The notes beneath the pieces are model-generated. The model searched no databases, was not told the DNA's origin, and saw only the letters and a program-made list of their open reading frames with translations. From NCBI RefSeq assembly GCF_007997035.1, contig NZ_VOSS01000001.1, positions 1 through 64,000 of the forward strand: 64,000 bases of DNA. Reading direction: 5' to 3'. The translations under genes and the position numbers were made by a program. Origin of the DNA: Ralstonia sp. TCR112 (GTDB lineage Bacteria > Pseudomonadota > Gammaproteobacteria > Burkholderiales > Burkholderiaceae). The stretch's first letter is position 1, and each line of letters opens with the position of its first letter. Positions 16,891 to 25,902 of the stretch are shown here, one piece after another.

Positions 16891-17832
16891 ATGAACCTTC
16901 ACCAATTCCGCTTCGTGCGCGAAGCCGTGCGGCAGAAATTCAACCTGACAGAGGCCGCAAAAGCGCTCTATACATCACAACCCGGCGTCTCCAAGGCCAT
17001 CATCGAGCTGGAAGAAGAGCTGGGCGTCGATATCTTCACCCGGCACGGCAAGCGCATCCGGGGCCTCACAGAGCCCGGCCGACGCATCCTCGCCTCCGTC
17101 GAGCGCGTCCTGGAAGAGGTCGAAACCCTCAAGCGCGTGGGCAAGGATTACGCCGCGCAGGACCAGGGCAACTTCACCATCGCCACCACGCATACGCAGG
17201 CGCGCTACGCGCTGCCCAAGGCGATTGCCGAGTTCACGCGCAAATACCCCAAGGTGCGCCTTTCCATTCAGCAGGGCACGCCCGCGCAGATTGCCGAGAT
17301 GGTGCTGCACGACCAGGCCGACCTTGCCATCGCCACCGAGGGCATGTCGCACGTGAAGGATCTGATCTCGATCCCGGGCTACCAGTGGCAGCATGTGGTG
17401 GTAACGCCGCCCGATCATCCGCTTCTGTCTCGCCAGCACCTGACGCTGGAAGACCTGAAGGGTTATCCGCTCATCACGTACGACCAGCACTTTGCCGGGC
17501 GCCCCAAGATCGACCACGCCTTCGAACTGCGGCAGATCAAGCCCGACATCGTGCTCGAAGCCATCGACGCGGACGTCATCAAGACGTACGTGGAAGTGGG
17601 CCTGGGTGTGGGCATCGTGGCCGGCGTCGCGTTTGACGCCGAGCGCGACCGCAACCTGCGCGCCATTCCGGCCGGGCACCTGTTCGGCACCAACGTCACG
17701 CATCTGGGCGTCAAACAAGGCGCGTACCTGCGCGGCTTCGTCTACACCTTCATCGAACTGTTTGCGCCGACGCTCACGCGCAAGCTGGTCGAACAACTCA
17801 TGTCCGGCGATCACGAAGCGTACGAGCTTTGA
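16891..17832 (+). CDS. cysB: CysB-type LysR regulator of sulfur assimilation
   Basis: This 313-residue LysR protein begins MNLHQFRFVREAVRQKFNLT and has the CysB/Cbl hallmarks: the FNLTEAAKALYTSQPGVSKA helix-turn-helix, EELGVDIFTRHGKRIRGLTE, and in the effector domain the TTHTQARYALP motif that contacts sulfate or thiosulfate and O-acetylserine. It is divergent from the sulfate-assimilation genes, exactly the expected position for their activator. Length is standard. Confidence 0.95.
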   Translation: MNLHQFRFVREAVRQKFNLTEAAKALYTSQPGVSKAIIELEEELGVDIFTRHGKRIRGLTEPGRRILASVERVLEEVETLKRVGKDYAAQDQGNFTIATTHTQARYALPKAIAEFTRKYPKVRLSIQQGTPAQIAEMVLHDQADLAIATEGMSHVKDLISIPGYQWQHVVVTPPDHPLLSRQHLTLEDLKGYPLITYDQHFAGRPKIDHAFELRQIKPDIVLEAIDADVIKTYVEVGLGVGIVAGVAFDAERDRNLRAIPAGHLFGTNVTHLGVKQGAYLRGFVYTFIELFAPTLTRKLVEQLMSGDHEAYEL

Positions 17833-17873
17833 TCCGCCGGCAATCTGCAACACTCGAACCTCCCGGAGATTCC

Positions 17874-19043
17874 ATGACGACCCGACGTCGCCTGCTGTGC
17901 GGCATGGCGCTCTTTGCCAGCGCTGCCGCCATCGCCCTGCCCGCCCAAGCGGACATCCGCGTGGGTGTGGTGTTGTCCACCACCGGCCCCGCCGCGGCCA
18001 TCGGCATTCCCAGCAAGAACACCGTACAGATGTGGCCGGCGACCATCGGCGGCCAGCGCGCGCAGGTCATCGTGCTGGACGATGCCTCCGACCCGTCGAT
18101 GGCGGTGCGCAACGTGCGCAAGCTGATCGCCGAAGACAAGGTCGATGTCATCGTCGGCCCGACGATCGTGCCGACGGCGCTGGCCTCGCTCGATGCCGTA
18201 GCCGAGGGGCAAACGCCGATGATCACGCTGGCAGCGTCCGCCTCCATCGTCGAGCCGCAGGACGCCAAGCGGCGCTGGGCCTTCAAGATGCCGCAGAACG
18301 ATTCGCAGATGGCCACGCTCGTCACCCAGCACATGGCGGACAACGGCGTGCACACCGTCGGCTTCATCGGCTTTACCGATGCGTATGGTGAGAGCTGGTG
18401 GCGTGAATTCTCGAAGCTGGCCGAGGTACGCAAGCTGCGCGTGGTGGCCAACGAGCGCTTTGCGCGCACAGATACCAGCGTGACGGGCCAGATCCTCAAG
18501 TTGATGGCGGCCAAGCCTGACGCCATCCTGATTGCCGGCGCCGGCACCCCGGCCGCCCTGCCCCAGCGCACGCTGGTCGAGCGCGGCTACAAGGGCCGCA
18601 TTTACCAGACGCACGGCATCGCGAGCACCGAATTCCTCAAGGTGGGCGGCAAGGATGTGGAAGGCACGCTCTTCCCGACCGGCCCCGTGGTGGTGGCGCG
18701 CGAGTTGCCGGCCAGCCACCCGGTGCGCAAGGTGGCCGTGGAATTTGCCGATCGCTATGAAGCCAAGTACGGCGCGAACACCGTCACGCAGTTCGCGGGC
18801 GATGCATGGGGCGCGTGGCAGCTGCTCGACAATGCCACGGCGCGGGCGCTTAAGAGCGGCGCCACGCCGGGCACCCCCGCCTTCCGCGCCGCCTTGCGCG
18901 ACGCGCTGGAAACCACGCGCGATCTGACCGTGCCCAACGGCGTGCTGAACCTGAATGCCCAGGATCACCAAGGCTTCGACCAACGTTCGCGCGTGATGGG
19001 CATCATCAAGAACGGCCGTTTCGCATACGCTGGCCCGCGCTAA
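17874..19043 (+). CDS. ABC-type branched-chain amino-acid-like substrate-binding protein (orphan)
   Basis: The 389-residue protein starts MTTRRRLLCGMALFASAAAI and has a twin-arginine-like and hydrophobic signal peptide cleaved after ALPAQA. The mature part (DIRVGVVLSTTGPAAAIGIP onward) is a type-1 periplasmic binding fold of the LivK family (Peripla_BP_6). No permease or ATPase gene is adjacent, so it either uses a transporter encoded elsewhere or acts in sensing. It follows cysB by 41 bp on the same strand and could be co-transcribed, suggesting a possible sulfur-containing or aromatic-acid ligand, which is inference. Confidence 0.88.
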   Translation: MTTRRRLLCGMALFASAAAIALPAQADIRVGVVLSTTGPAAAIGIPSKNTVQMWPATIGGQRAQVIVLDDASDPSMAVRNVRKLIAEDKVDVIVGPTIVPTALASLDAVAEGQTPMITLAASASIVEPQDAKRRWAFKMPQNDSQMATLVTQHMADNGVHTVGFIGFTDAYGESWWREFSKLAEVRKLRVVANERFARTDTSVTGQILKLMAAKPDAILIAGAGTPAALPQRTLVERGYKGRIYQTHGIASTEFLKVGGKDVEGTLFPTGPVVVARELPASHPVRKVAVEFADRYEAKYGANTVTQFAGDAWGAWQLLDNATARALKSGATPGTPAFRAALRDALETTRDLTVPNGVLNLNAQDHQGFDQRSRVMGIIKNGRFAYAGPR

Positions 19044-19064
19044 TCCAACACGCAGAGATTTGCC

Positions 19065-19949
19065 ATGACACGCATTGCCTTCATCGGCCTCGGCAACATG
19101 GGCACGCCGATGGTCCAGCACCTGATTGCCGCCGGACACACCGTGCGCGCCTATGTGCGCCGTCCGGAAGCCGCCGACAACGCCCGCGCCCTCGGCGCCG
19201 AGCCCTGCAACACCCCCGCCGAAGCGGCGCGCGACGCGGAGGTGATCTTCACCAACGTCACGTCCACGGCCGATGTGGAAAGCGTGCTGCTCGGGCCGGA
19301 CGGCGTCATCCATGGCGCGCCGCGTGGCGCGGTCTGCATCGATCACAGCACGATTTCCGCTGTGGCCACGCGCCGGATCGCAGCTGATCTGGAAGCGGCG
19401 GGCCTGGAGTTCCTCGATGCGCCGGTCTCAGGTGGCACCGCCGGCGCGCAGAAGGCCACGCTGTCGATCATGGTCGGCGGCAAGGCCGATGTGCTGGAAC
19501 GCGTACGGCCGCTGCTCCAACTGCTCGGCACGACGATCACGCACGTCGGCGATCACGGCGCGGGCCAGGTCGCCAAGGCGTGCAACCAGATCGTGCAGGT
19601 CATCAACATCCAGGGCATTGCCGAAGCCATGCTGTTTGCACGCGCCCAAGGCACCGATCCGTCGCGCGTGCTGGCCGCCATCGGCCCGGGCTTTGCCGGC
19701 AGCCGCATGCTCGACCTGGAAGGGCCCAAGATGGCCGAGCGCAACTTTGCCGCCGGCATCGAAGCGCGCTTGCACGACAAGGATTTCGGCCTCGTGCGAG
19801 AGATCGCCCAGGAACTCGGCCTGCAGATGCCGGCGATGGAGCTGGTGGCTTCGCAGCTCAATACGCTGGTCGCCAATGGCTGGGGATATGACGATACGGC
19901 GTCGCTGCTGCGCGTGCTCGAGCAGCAGAACAACCAGCAGACGGATTGA
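19065..19949 (+). CDS. Beta-hydroxyacid dehydrogenase (GarR/MmsB-like)
   Basis: A 294-residue NAD(P)-dependent enzyme starting MTRIAFIGLGNMGTPMVQHL, which is the Rossmann GxGxMGxxM motif. It also has DAPVSGGTAGAQKATLSIMV near residue 120 (substrate-binding signature) and GAGQVAKACNQIVQVINIQG near residue 166 containing the catalytic lysine. Relatives include tartronate semialdehyde reductase, 3-hydroxyisobutyrate dehydrogenase and glyoxylate reductases, and I cannot choose among them. It follows the binding-protein gene by 21 bp. Confidence 0.88.
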   Translation: MTRIAFIGLGNMGTPMVQHLIAAGHTVRAYVRRPEAADNARALGAEPCNTPAEAARDAEVIFTNVTSTADVESVLLGPDGVIHGAPRGAVCIDHSTISAVATRRIAADLEAAGLEFLDAPVSGGTAGAQKATLSIMVGGKADVLERVRPLLQLLGTTITHVGDHGAGQVAKACNQIVQVINIQGIAEAMLFARAQGTDPSRVLAAIGPGFAGSRMLDLEGPKMAERNFAAGIEARLHDKDFGLVREIAQELGLQMPAMELVASQLNTLVANGWGYDDTASLLRVLEQQNNQQTD

Positions 19950-19966
19950 ACGTCTTCCGGCCCGCC

Positions 19967-19996
19967 TTGTTTGGCTGGCCGGACTTCTGGCATAAT
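19967..19996 (+). promoter_or_regulatory. Promoter of tRNA-Leu
   Basis: TTGTTT (19967-19972), an 18-bp spacer and CATAAT (19991-19996) make a reasonable sigma-70 promoter. Transcription would begin about ten bases before the mature tRNA 5' end at 20016. Confidence 0.65.
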
Positions 19997-20015
19997 TGCC
20001 GGCTCATCAGCACCT

Positions 20016-20100
20016 GCCCGAGTGGTGAAATTGGTAGACGCAGGGGACTCAAAATCCCCCGCCGCAAGGCGTGCCGGTTCGATTCCGGCCTCGGGCACCA
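20016..20100 (+). tRNA. tRNA-Leu (anticodon CAA)
   Basis: An 85-nt class II tRNA with encoded CCA. The acceptor stem pairs GCCCGAG with CTCGGGC, the D-arm reads TGGTGAAATTGGTAGACGC, and the anticodon stem GGGGA/TCCCC encloses the loop CTCAAAA with anticodon CAA, reading UUG leucine codons. A long variable arm (GCCGCAAGGCGT) and the T-loop GGTTCGATTCC follow. It is a single-gene unit with promoter and terminator. Confidence 0.98.
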
Positions 20101-20106
20101 GAATTC

Positions 20107-20139
20107 AAGCCGCTTCTGTTCACGCAGAAGCGGCTTTTT
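20107..20139 (+). terminator. Intrinsic terminator after tRNA-Leu
   Basis: AAGCCGCTTCTG and CAGAAGCGGCTT pair perfectly around a 6-nt loop, followed by TTTTTC. It lies seven bases after the tRNA 3' end. Confidence 0.92.
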
Positions 20140-20302
20140 CATTGGGCGTTCGGCAACGCGATGACAGCCGGCAACACGCCCCGCGTGGCGTGGGATAATG
20201 GCGGTTTTGCCCCGGGCGCGGCTCAAGAGGTTGATCGCACGGGCGCGCGAGGGCCTTTATCCGCGTGGCCCGCCCCACCATCGACTTTCTTCAGCACCCA
20301 AA

Positions 20303-22162
20303 ATGCCCGCATACCGTTCCAAAACCTCCACCGCCGGCCGCAACATGGCGGGGGCACGCTCGCTCTGGCGCGCCACCGGCATGAAAGACGAAGACTTCCA
20401 GAAGCCGATCATCGCGGTGGTCAACTCGTTCACCCAGTTCGTTCCCGGCCACGTGCACCTGAAAGACCTGGGCCAGCTCGTCGCGCGCGAGATCGAAGCC
20501 GCGGGCGGTGTTGCCAAGGAATTCAACACGATTGCCGTGGATGACGGCATCGCCATGGGCCACGACGGCATGCTGTATTCGCTGCCCAGCCGCGACATCA
20601 TTGCCGACTCGGTCGAATACATGGTCAACGCGCACTGCGCCGATGCCATGGTCTGCATCTCGAACTGCGACAAGATCACCCCGGGCATGCTGATGGCCGC
20701 GATGCGCCTGAACATTCCCGTGATCTTCGTCTCGGGCGGCCCGATGGAAGCAGGCAAGACGCGCCTGGCCAACCCCGTCACCAAGGCCATCGAGATCAAG
20801 AAGCTGGACCTGATCGACGCGATGGTGATCGCAGCCGACAGCAAGTATTCCGACGAGGAAGTTGCAGAAGTCGAGCGCTCGGCTTGCCCGACCTGCGGTT
20901 CGTGCTCGGGCATGTTCACGGCCAACTCGATGAACTGCCTGACCGAGGCGCTCGGCCTGTCGCTGCCCGGCAACGGCACCGTGGTCGCCACGCATGCAGA
21001 CCGCGAACAGCTCTTCAAGCGCGCCGGCCGCCGCATCGTTGAACTGGCCCGCCAGTACTACGAGCAGGAAGACGAGCGCGTGCTGCCGCGTTCGGTCGGC
21101 TTCAAGGCCTTTGAGAACGCCATGACGCTCGACATCGCGATGGGCGGCTCGACGAATACGATCCTCCACCTGCTGGCCATCGCGCAGGAAGCTGAGATCG
21201 ACTTCACGATGGCGGACATCGACCGCCTTTCGCGCGTCGTGCCGCAGCTGTGCAAGGTTGCGCCGAATACGAACAAGTACCACATCGAAGACGTGCACCG
21301 CGCGGGCGGCATCATGGCCATCCTCGGTGAGCTGGACCGCGCCGGCAAGCTGCACACCGACGCACCCACCGTGCACGCGCCCACGATGAAGGACGCGCTG
21401 GACAAGTGGGACATCGTCCGCACGTCGGACGAAGCCGTGCAGACGTTCTACCGTGCCGGCCCTGCCGGTATCCCGACGCAGGTCGCGTTCAGCCAGAACA
21501 CGCGCTGGCCGAGCCTGGACCTGGACCGCGCCGAGGGCTGCATCCGCTCGCACGAACATGCGTTCTCCAAGGAAGGCGGCCTGGCCGTGCTGAGGGGCAA
21601 CATCGCGCTGGACGGCTGCGTGGTGAAGACCGCCGGCGTGGACGAAAGCATCCTCGTGTTCGAAGGCACGGCGCACGTGACGGAATCGCAGGACGAAGCG
21701 GTCGAGAACATCCTGGCCGACAAGGTCAAGGCCGGCGACGTGGTGGTCGTGCGTTACGAAGGCCCGAAGGGCGGCCCCGGCATGCAGGAAATGCTGTACC
21801 CGACGAGCTATATCAAGTCCAAGGGCCTGGGCAAAGCCTGTGCGCTGCTGACGGATGGCCGCTTCTCGGGCGGTACGTCGGGCTTGTCGATCGGTCACTG
21901 CTCGCCGGAAGCGGCTGCAGGTGGCGCCATCGGCCTGGTGCGCAACGGCGACAAGATCCGCATCGACATCCCCAACCGCACGATCAACGTGCTGGTGTCG
22001 GATGAAGAACTCGCGCGTCGCCGCGAAGAGCAGAACGCCAAGGGCTGGAAGCCTGCGCAGCCGCGTCCGCGCAAGGTGTCGGCCGCGCTCAAGGCGTACG
22101 CCAAGCTGGTCATGTCGGCGGACAAGGGCGCCGTGCGCGACCTGTCGCAACTGGACGACTGA
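20303..22162 (+). CDS. ilvD: Dihydroxy-acid dehydratase, long form (E. coli type)
   Basis: This 619-residue enzyme performs the third common step of valine, leucine and isoleucine synthesis. It opens [20 protein letters not shown] and tracks E. coli IlvD closely: [36 protein letters not shown] (C122), [19 protein letters not shown], and [14 protein letters not shown]. Like E. coli IlvD it has no cysteine at the place equivalent to C50 of the short paralogue at 229, so it should belong to the oxygen-sensitive [4Fe-4S] branch. I use the ATG at 20303 rather than the in-frame GTG at 20198, because the family start is MPxYRS. Confidence 0.94.
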   Translation: MPAYRSKTSTAGRNMAGARSLWRATGMKDEDFQKPIIAVVNSFTQFVPGHVHLKDLGQLVAREIEAAGGVAKEFNTIAVDDGIAMGHDGMLYSLPSRDIIADSVEYMVNAHCADAMVCISNCDKITPGMLMAAMRLNIPVIFVSGGPMEAGKTRLANPVTKAIEIKKLDLIDAMVIAADSKYSDEEVAEVERSACPTCGSCSGMFTANSMNCLTEALGLSLPGNGTVVATHADREQLFKRAGRRIVELARQYYEQEDERVLPRSVGFKAFENAMTLDIAMGGSTNTILHLLAIAQEAEIDFTMADIDRLSRVVPQLCKVAPNTNKYHIEDVHRAGGIMAILGELDRAGKLHTDAPTVHAPTMKDALDKWDIVRTSDEAVQTFYRAGPAGIPTQVAFSQNTRWPSLDLDRAEGCIRSHEHAFSKEGGLAVLRGNIALDGCVVKTAGVDESILVFEGTAHVTESQDEAVENILADKVKAGDVVVVRYEGPKGGPGMQEMLYPTSYIKSKGLGKACALLTDGRFSGGTSGLSIGHCSPEAAAGGAIGLVRNGDKIRIDIPNRTINVLVSDEELARRREEQNAKGWKPAQPRPRKVSAALKAYAKLVMSADKGAVRDLSQLDD

Positions 22163-22192
22163 TGCAACGCGGGCCAAGCGCTCGTCACCGTG

Positions 22193-22221
22193 AAAAAAGC
22201 CGCTCTTCGGAGCGGCTTTTT
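22193..22221. terminator. Intrinsic terminator, bidirectional
   Basis: AAAAAAGCCGCTC and GAGCGGCTTTTT pair around a TTCG tetraloop. It separates ilvD from the convergent aldo-keto reductase gene and can stop transcription from both sides. Confidence 0.92.
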
Positions 22222-22244
22222 CTATTGCGTCGGTAGCGCGACGT

Positions 22245-23051
22245 TCAATCCCACTGCGGCGCCAGCCCGTCTGGTGAAACCTCGCGGCCGTTGCGCTCAA
22301 GCGCGGCAATCTGCGCCATGTCGTCGGCGGTCAGTTGCAGCGTTTGTGCGCGCAGGTTGCTCGCAAGATTTTCACGCTTGGTCGACGACGGGATCACCGA
22401 ATAGCCCAGCTGCATCGCCCAGGCCAGCGCCACCTGCGCCGGCGTCGCCTCGTGCCGCTGTGCAATCGCGCCGATCACCGGATCGCCCAGCACCTTGCCG
22501 TAGGCGAGCGTCATGTACGACGTGACGTGAATGCCCTCGTGCTGCAAGAAATCGACGAGCTTGCGGTTCTGCAGATACGGGCTCAGCTCAATCTGGTTCG
22601 TCGCGATGGCGTCTTTGCCGACCGCGGCCATCGCTTGCTGCGTTAGCGCGATGTTGAAGTTCGAGACGCCGATCTCGCGCGTCAAACCCCGGGCCTTGGC
22701 GTCTGCCAGCGCAGTCATGAATTCTTCGAGCGACACGCCGTTGTTGGGCGCAGGCCAGTGGATCAGCGTGAGGTCGACGTAATCGGTACGCAGCTTGGCG
22801 AGGCTGTCTTCGAGGCTCGGCGCCAGCTTGTCCTTGGCGTAGTTGTCGACCCAGATCTTGGTCGTGAGGAAGAGGTCTTCGCGGCGCACGCCTGAGCCGG
22901 CAATCGCCTCGCCCACGTCGGCTTCGTTGCCGTAGATCTGCGCCGTGTCGATTGCGCGGTAGCCGAGTTCGAGGCCGTTGCGGACCGAGTCGATGACGAC
23001 CTGGCCCTTCAGGCGAAACGTGCCGAGGCCGAAAGCGGGAATCTTGTTCAT
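22245..23051 (-). CDS. dkgB: Aldo-keto reductase, 2,5-diketo-D-gluconate reductase B-like
   Basis: A 268-residue NADPH-dependent reductase in the AKR5 group. The catalytic tetrad segments are visible: [16 protein letters not shown] (Asp and Tyr), [12 protein letters not shown] (Lys) and [12 protein letters not shown] (His), and the coenzyme loop is [14 protein letters not shown]. The ATG at 23051 ([16 protein letters not shown]) has a GGAG site eight bases upstream. It is the last gene of a three-gene minus-strand run with an MFS pump and a luciferase-like oxidoreductase, which suggests a reactive-carbonyl or xenobiotic response rather than sugar-acid metabolism. Confidence 0.9.
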   Translation of the reverse strand: MNKIPAFGLGTFRLKGQVVIDSVRNGLELGYRAIDTAQIYGNEADVGEAIAGSGVRREDLFLTTKIWVDNYAKDKLAPSLEDSLAKLRTDYVDLTLIHWPAPNNGVSLEEFMTALADAKARGLTREIGVSNFNIALTQQAMAAVGKDAIATNQIELSPYLQNRKLVDFLQHEGIHVTSYMTLAYGKVLGDPVIGAIAQRHEATPAQVALAWAMQLGYSVIPSSTKRENLASNLRAQTLQLTADDMAQIAALERNGREVSPDGLAPQWD

Positions 23052-23074
23052 CTTGCGCTCCAAGGAAAATCGAA

Positions 23075-24277
23075 TCAGGGGTTCATGGCAAGGCGCGTCC
23101 GGCGCTGCACGACGTGCAGGCCAACCAGTGCAAGCCCTGCCGCAGCAATCACCGCGCCGACAATCGGCACCGCCGCGTAGCCCAGGCCTGCGGAGATGGC
23201 CGCACCGCCCGCTGCCGCGCCCAGGGCATTGCCGAGGTTGAACGCGCCCACGTTGACCGACGATGCAAGGCCCGGCGCCTCAGCCGCGGCGCGCATCACG
23301 CGCATCTGCAGCGGCGGCACGACCGCGAAGGTGGCAATGCCCCACACCAGCAGCGCGGCGGCTGCACCGACGTGCGTCTTGGCCAGCACGGGAAACGCGA
23401 GCATCGTCACGATCAGCAGCAACAGGAAGCCGATCAGGCTGCCGTCGAGCGAGCGATCGGCCAGGCGGCCGCCAGCAATGTTGCCGATCGAAAAACCGAT
23501 GCCGATCAACACCAGCATGGCCGTCACGAACGCCGGCGAGGCGCCGGTCAGCTGTGCAAGCGTCGGTGCAACGTACGTGTAAAGCGTGAACATCGCGCCG
23601 GCACCGAGCACCGTCGTGGCAAGCGCGCCAAGCACGACGGGACGTGTCAGCACGGCCAGTTCGGCGCGCAGGTTGGGCATCTTGCCGGCATCACCCTTCG
23701 GCAGTGCGGTGAACAGGCCTGCGATGGCGATGAGACCCAGGCTTGCCGTGGCGGCAAACGACATGCGCCAGCCGATCATCTGGCCCAGCCACGTCGCGGC
23801 CGGCACGCCGCCCACGTTGGCGATCGTCAGTCCCATGAACATCGTTGCCACAGCGCTGGCCTGCTTCTCGCGCGGCACAAGGCTGGCGGCCACCACGGAA
23901 CCCAGCCCGAAGAACGCGCCGTGGTTGAGGCTGGTGACGAGCCGGGCGAGCAGCAGCGTCGTGTAATCCGGCGCGACGGCCGACAGCAGGTTGCCGATGG
24001 TGAAGATGCTCATCAGCGCGATCAGCGCCTTGCGGCGCGGCCACCGTGCGAGCAACAGCGTCATGATCGGCGCGCCGACCATCACGCCGATGGCGTATGC
24101 GCTGATCAGCATGCCGGCCTGCGGAATCGATACATGCACGCCGTCGGCAATCACGGGCAGCAGGCCCATCGGCGAGAACTCGGTGGTGCCGATGCCAAAG
24201 GCGCCGGCGGCAAGCGCGAGCAGCGGCAGCGTCGCGCTGCTGCGTTCGCGCTCGGTGGAAGTTTGGATGGAATTCAT
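23075..24277 (-). CDS. MFS efflux transporter (AraJ/YdhP-like, DHA1 family)
   Basis: The 400-residue protein has twelve predicted membrane helices and the MFS loop motif [20 protein letters not shown] near residue 78. The start [20 protein letters not shown] (residues 20-39) is typical of AraJ-like arabinose-efflux and chloramphenicol-resistance permeases. Export of small drugs or sugars is likely. It overlaps the upstream luciferase-like gene by four bases (ATGA) and precedes dkgB by 23 bp, so the three are one operon. Confidence 0.88.
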   Translation of the reverse strand: MNSIQTSTERERSSATLPLLALAAGAFGIGTTEFSPMGLLPVIADGVHVSIPQAGMLISAYAIGVMVGAPIMTLLLARWPRRKALIALMSIFTIGNLLSAVAPDYTTLLLARLVTSLNHGAFFGLGSVVAASLVPREKQASAVATMFMGLTIANVGGVPAATWLGQMIGWRMSFAATASLGLIAIAGLFTALPKGDAGKMPNLRAELAVLTRPVVLGALATTVLGAGAMFTLYTYVAPTLAQLTGASPAFVTAMLVLIGIGFSIGNIAGGRLADRSLDGSLIGFLLLLIVTMLAFPVLAKTHVGAAAALLVWGIATFAVVPPLQMRVMRAAAEAPGLASSVNVGAFNLGNALGAAAGGAAISAGLGYAAVPIVGAVIAAAGLALVGLHVVQRRTRLAMNP

Positions 24278-25218
24278 GCGGTGTACTCCAAGGCAGAGGA
24301 ATGGAAAGCGGGCAGGACCTCTGCCGCGATTTCCGCAAACGTTTCAGCAAGCGGGCGACGATTCCGGCGGAAATGCAGCCCGATATGCTGCACACCGGCT
24401 TCGCGCATCGCCGCCAATTCTTCGGACAGTGCGATGCGCCCCCCGCGCGCGCCAAAGCGATGACGCTGCAGCGGTTCGTGCGGGTCTTCCGCCAGGTCGA
24501 GGTGGATGAAGCTCACGTAGGGCTTGTCGCCGGCAACGGCACGCCATGCGGCGGCGCGTTGCGCGTGGTCGGCCGGCGTGCCCGGATAGGCGAGGCAACC
24601 GTCCATGTGTGCGCCGATCCAGGCCGGCGTCTGTTGCGCGAGGCCGGCCACCAGCAGCGGAAGCGGCGTCCGCACGGCCGGAAGGATTTCCAAGCCGGCG
24701 GGCAAGCTGCCCCGCGCGCCGTCACGCAGTAGCGCGATCTGGTCGCGGAAGCTGGCGCCGCGCGATTCGAAGTCGCGCCCGAAGAGCGGATATTCCACAG
24801 GCCGGTCACCGCTGGCCACGCCGAGCAGCAGACGGCCGCCGCTCAGTTCCTGAATCGTCGCGGCCGATTTGAGCGTCAGCAGCGGCTCGCGCAGCGGCAG
24901 CACAACAGCCGCCGTGCCGAGCAGGATGTTGCGGGTGATGCCGGCCAGATAGCCCAGATACGAGAACACTTCGAACACCTGCGCGGCATCGCCGAATGCG
25001 GGGTCGTAGACCGGCACATCGCGCACCCACAAGGCGCGAAAGCCGAGCGAGTCCGCGAGTTGCGCGAGCTTTGCGTGGTGCTCGATATCGGGCACACCGT
25101 GGCGGCGCCCATCACGCAGGCGCTTGGCATCCCCGGAGGGGGACCAATCGTTGTCGAGCGGCAGCTCGATACCAATGCTGAAGCCGCCGTGTGTCAGTTT
25201 GTCGAGTGTGGGGGACAT
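24274..25218 (-). CDS. LLM-class F420/FMN-dependent oxidoreductase
   Basis: A 314-residue luciferase-like TIM-barrel protein with the ATG at 25218 (MSPTLDKLTHGGFSIGIELP). Signs are ADSLGFRALWVRDVPVYDPA near residue 50, LLGTAAVVLPLREPLLTLKS near residue 95, and GGRLLLGVASGDRPVEYPLF near residue 120. Bacterial proteins of this group usually use FMN. Substrate is unknown. It is first in the minus-strand operon with the MFS pump and dkgB, and divergent from marR by 242 bp. A longer frame starts at 25422 but would run over the regulatory palindrome. Confidence 0.85.
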   Translation of the reverse strand: MSPTLDKLTHGGFSIGIELPLDNDWSPSGDAKRLRDGRRHGVPDIEHHAKLAQLADSLGFRALWVRDVPVYDPAFGDAAQVFEVFSYLGYLAGITRNILLGTAAVVLPLREPLLTLKSAATIQELSGGRLLLGVASGDRPVEYPLFGRDFESRGASFRDQIALLRDGARGSLPAGLEILPAVRTPLPLLVAGLAQQTPAWIGAHMDGCLAYPGTPADHAQRAAAWRAVAGDKPYVSFIHLDLAEDPHEPLQRHRFGARGGRIALSEELAAMREAGVQHIGLHFRRNRRPLAETFAEIAAEVLPAFHSSALEYTA

Positions 25219-25407
25219 GGTTTTGGCCGGTCCAAGGGCGCTGAAGGCGGAGCGCCCCCAACCGGTGTAATGAGCATGGACCGCAGTGTGCGGGCTCAAC
25301 CTTTGCAGAAAAACCCGCCGGTTGACGAAACAGTCTTGATTGCCAATCAACAATCCATGCGATCCCGAGTGCACTCGAGGTGCGCAAGACAGCAACAGGG
25401 CGCGCTT
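25219..25407. promoter_or_regulatory. Gap between LLM gene and marR
   Basis: About 190 bp that must contain the promoter of the minus-strand LLM-MFS-dkgB operon. No strong -10/-35 pair is obvious to me on that strand. The marR promoter and operator occupy the right-hand end from 25408. Confidence 0.4.
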
Positions 25408-25435
25408 TTCACAATATGTCACGCCGTGATATATT
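25408..25435 (+). promoter_or_regulatory. marR-clc promoter overlapped by a 23-bp palindromic operator
   Basis: TTCACA (25408-25413) and TATATT (25430-25435) with a 16-bp spacer form the promoter. Overlapping it, AATATGTCACG (25413-25423) and CGTGATATATT (25425-25435) are inverted repeats matching at 10 of 11 positions around a central C. Size and position fit an autorepressive MarR operator: a repressor dimer bound here would block both promoter elements. Confidence 0.75.
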
Positions 25436-25460
25436 CCGCCACGAACCGCTTGATTCCGCC

Positions 25461-25898
25461 ATGTCTACCCCCAGCCGACCTTTGTCCAAACAGGATTTCG
25501 AGAGTCTGTCCGATTTCCGCTACCACCTGCGCCGCTTCCTGCGCGCCTCCGAAGATCTGATCCACGCCAAGGGCATCACGCCGCTGCAGTACCAGTTGCT
25601 GCTGCACGTGAAAGGCTATGCCGGGCGCGAATGGGCCACCGTCGGCGAACTGGCCGAACGCCTGCAGGCCGCGCCGCACGGCACGGCGGCGCTCGTCACG
25701 CGTTGCGAAGAAGCGGGCCTGGTCGAACGTCGCCAGAGCGACACCGACGCGCGCCAGGTCGAAGTCCATCTCTCCAGGAAGGGTGACCACCTCGTCGCGC
25801 TGCTGGCCGGACTGCACCAGAGTGAGCTGTCGACCTTCAGCCGCGCCTTCAAGATCCCGCACCTCGATCACCCCGCCGAACCCTCCGCCGAGCAGTAA
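25461..25898 (+). CDS. MarR-family transcriptional regulator
   Basis: A 145-residue winged-helix regulator. It shows the MarR core: FLRASEDLIHAKGITPLQYQ (residues 22-41), the DNA-recognition segment VGELAERLQAAPHGTAALVT and the wing RRQSDTDARQVEVHLSRKGD. I chose the ATG at 25461 because an upstream in-frame ATG at 25416 lies inside the promoter/operator palindrome. It ends four bases before the CLC channel gene, so the two form an operon that it probably represses. The ligand is unknown. Confidence 0.9.
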   Translation: MSTPSRPLSKQDFESLSDFRYHLRRFLRASEDLIHAKGITPLQYQLLLHVKGYAGREWATVGELAERLQAAPHGTAALVTRCEEAGLVERRQSDTDARQVEVHLSRKGDHLVALLAGLHQSELSTFSRAFKIPHLDHPAEPSAEQ

Positions 25899-25902
25899 CC
25901 TC

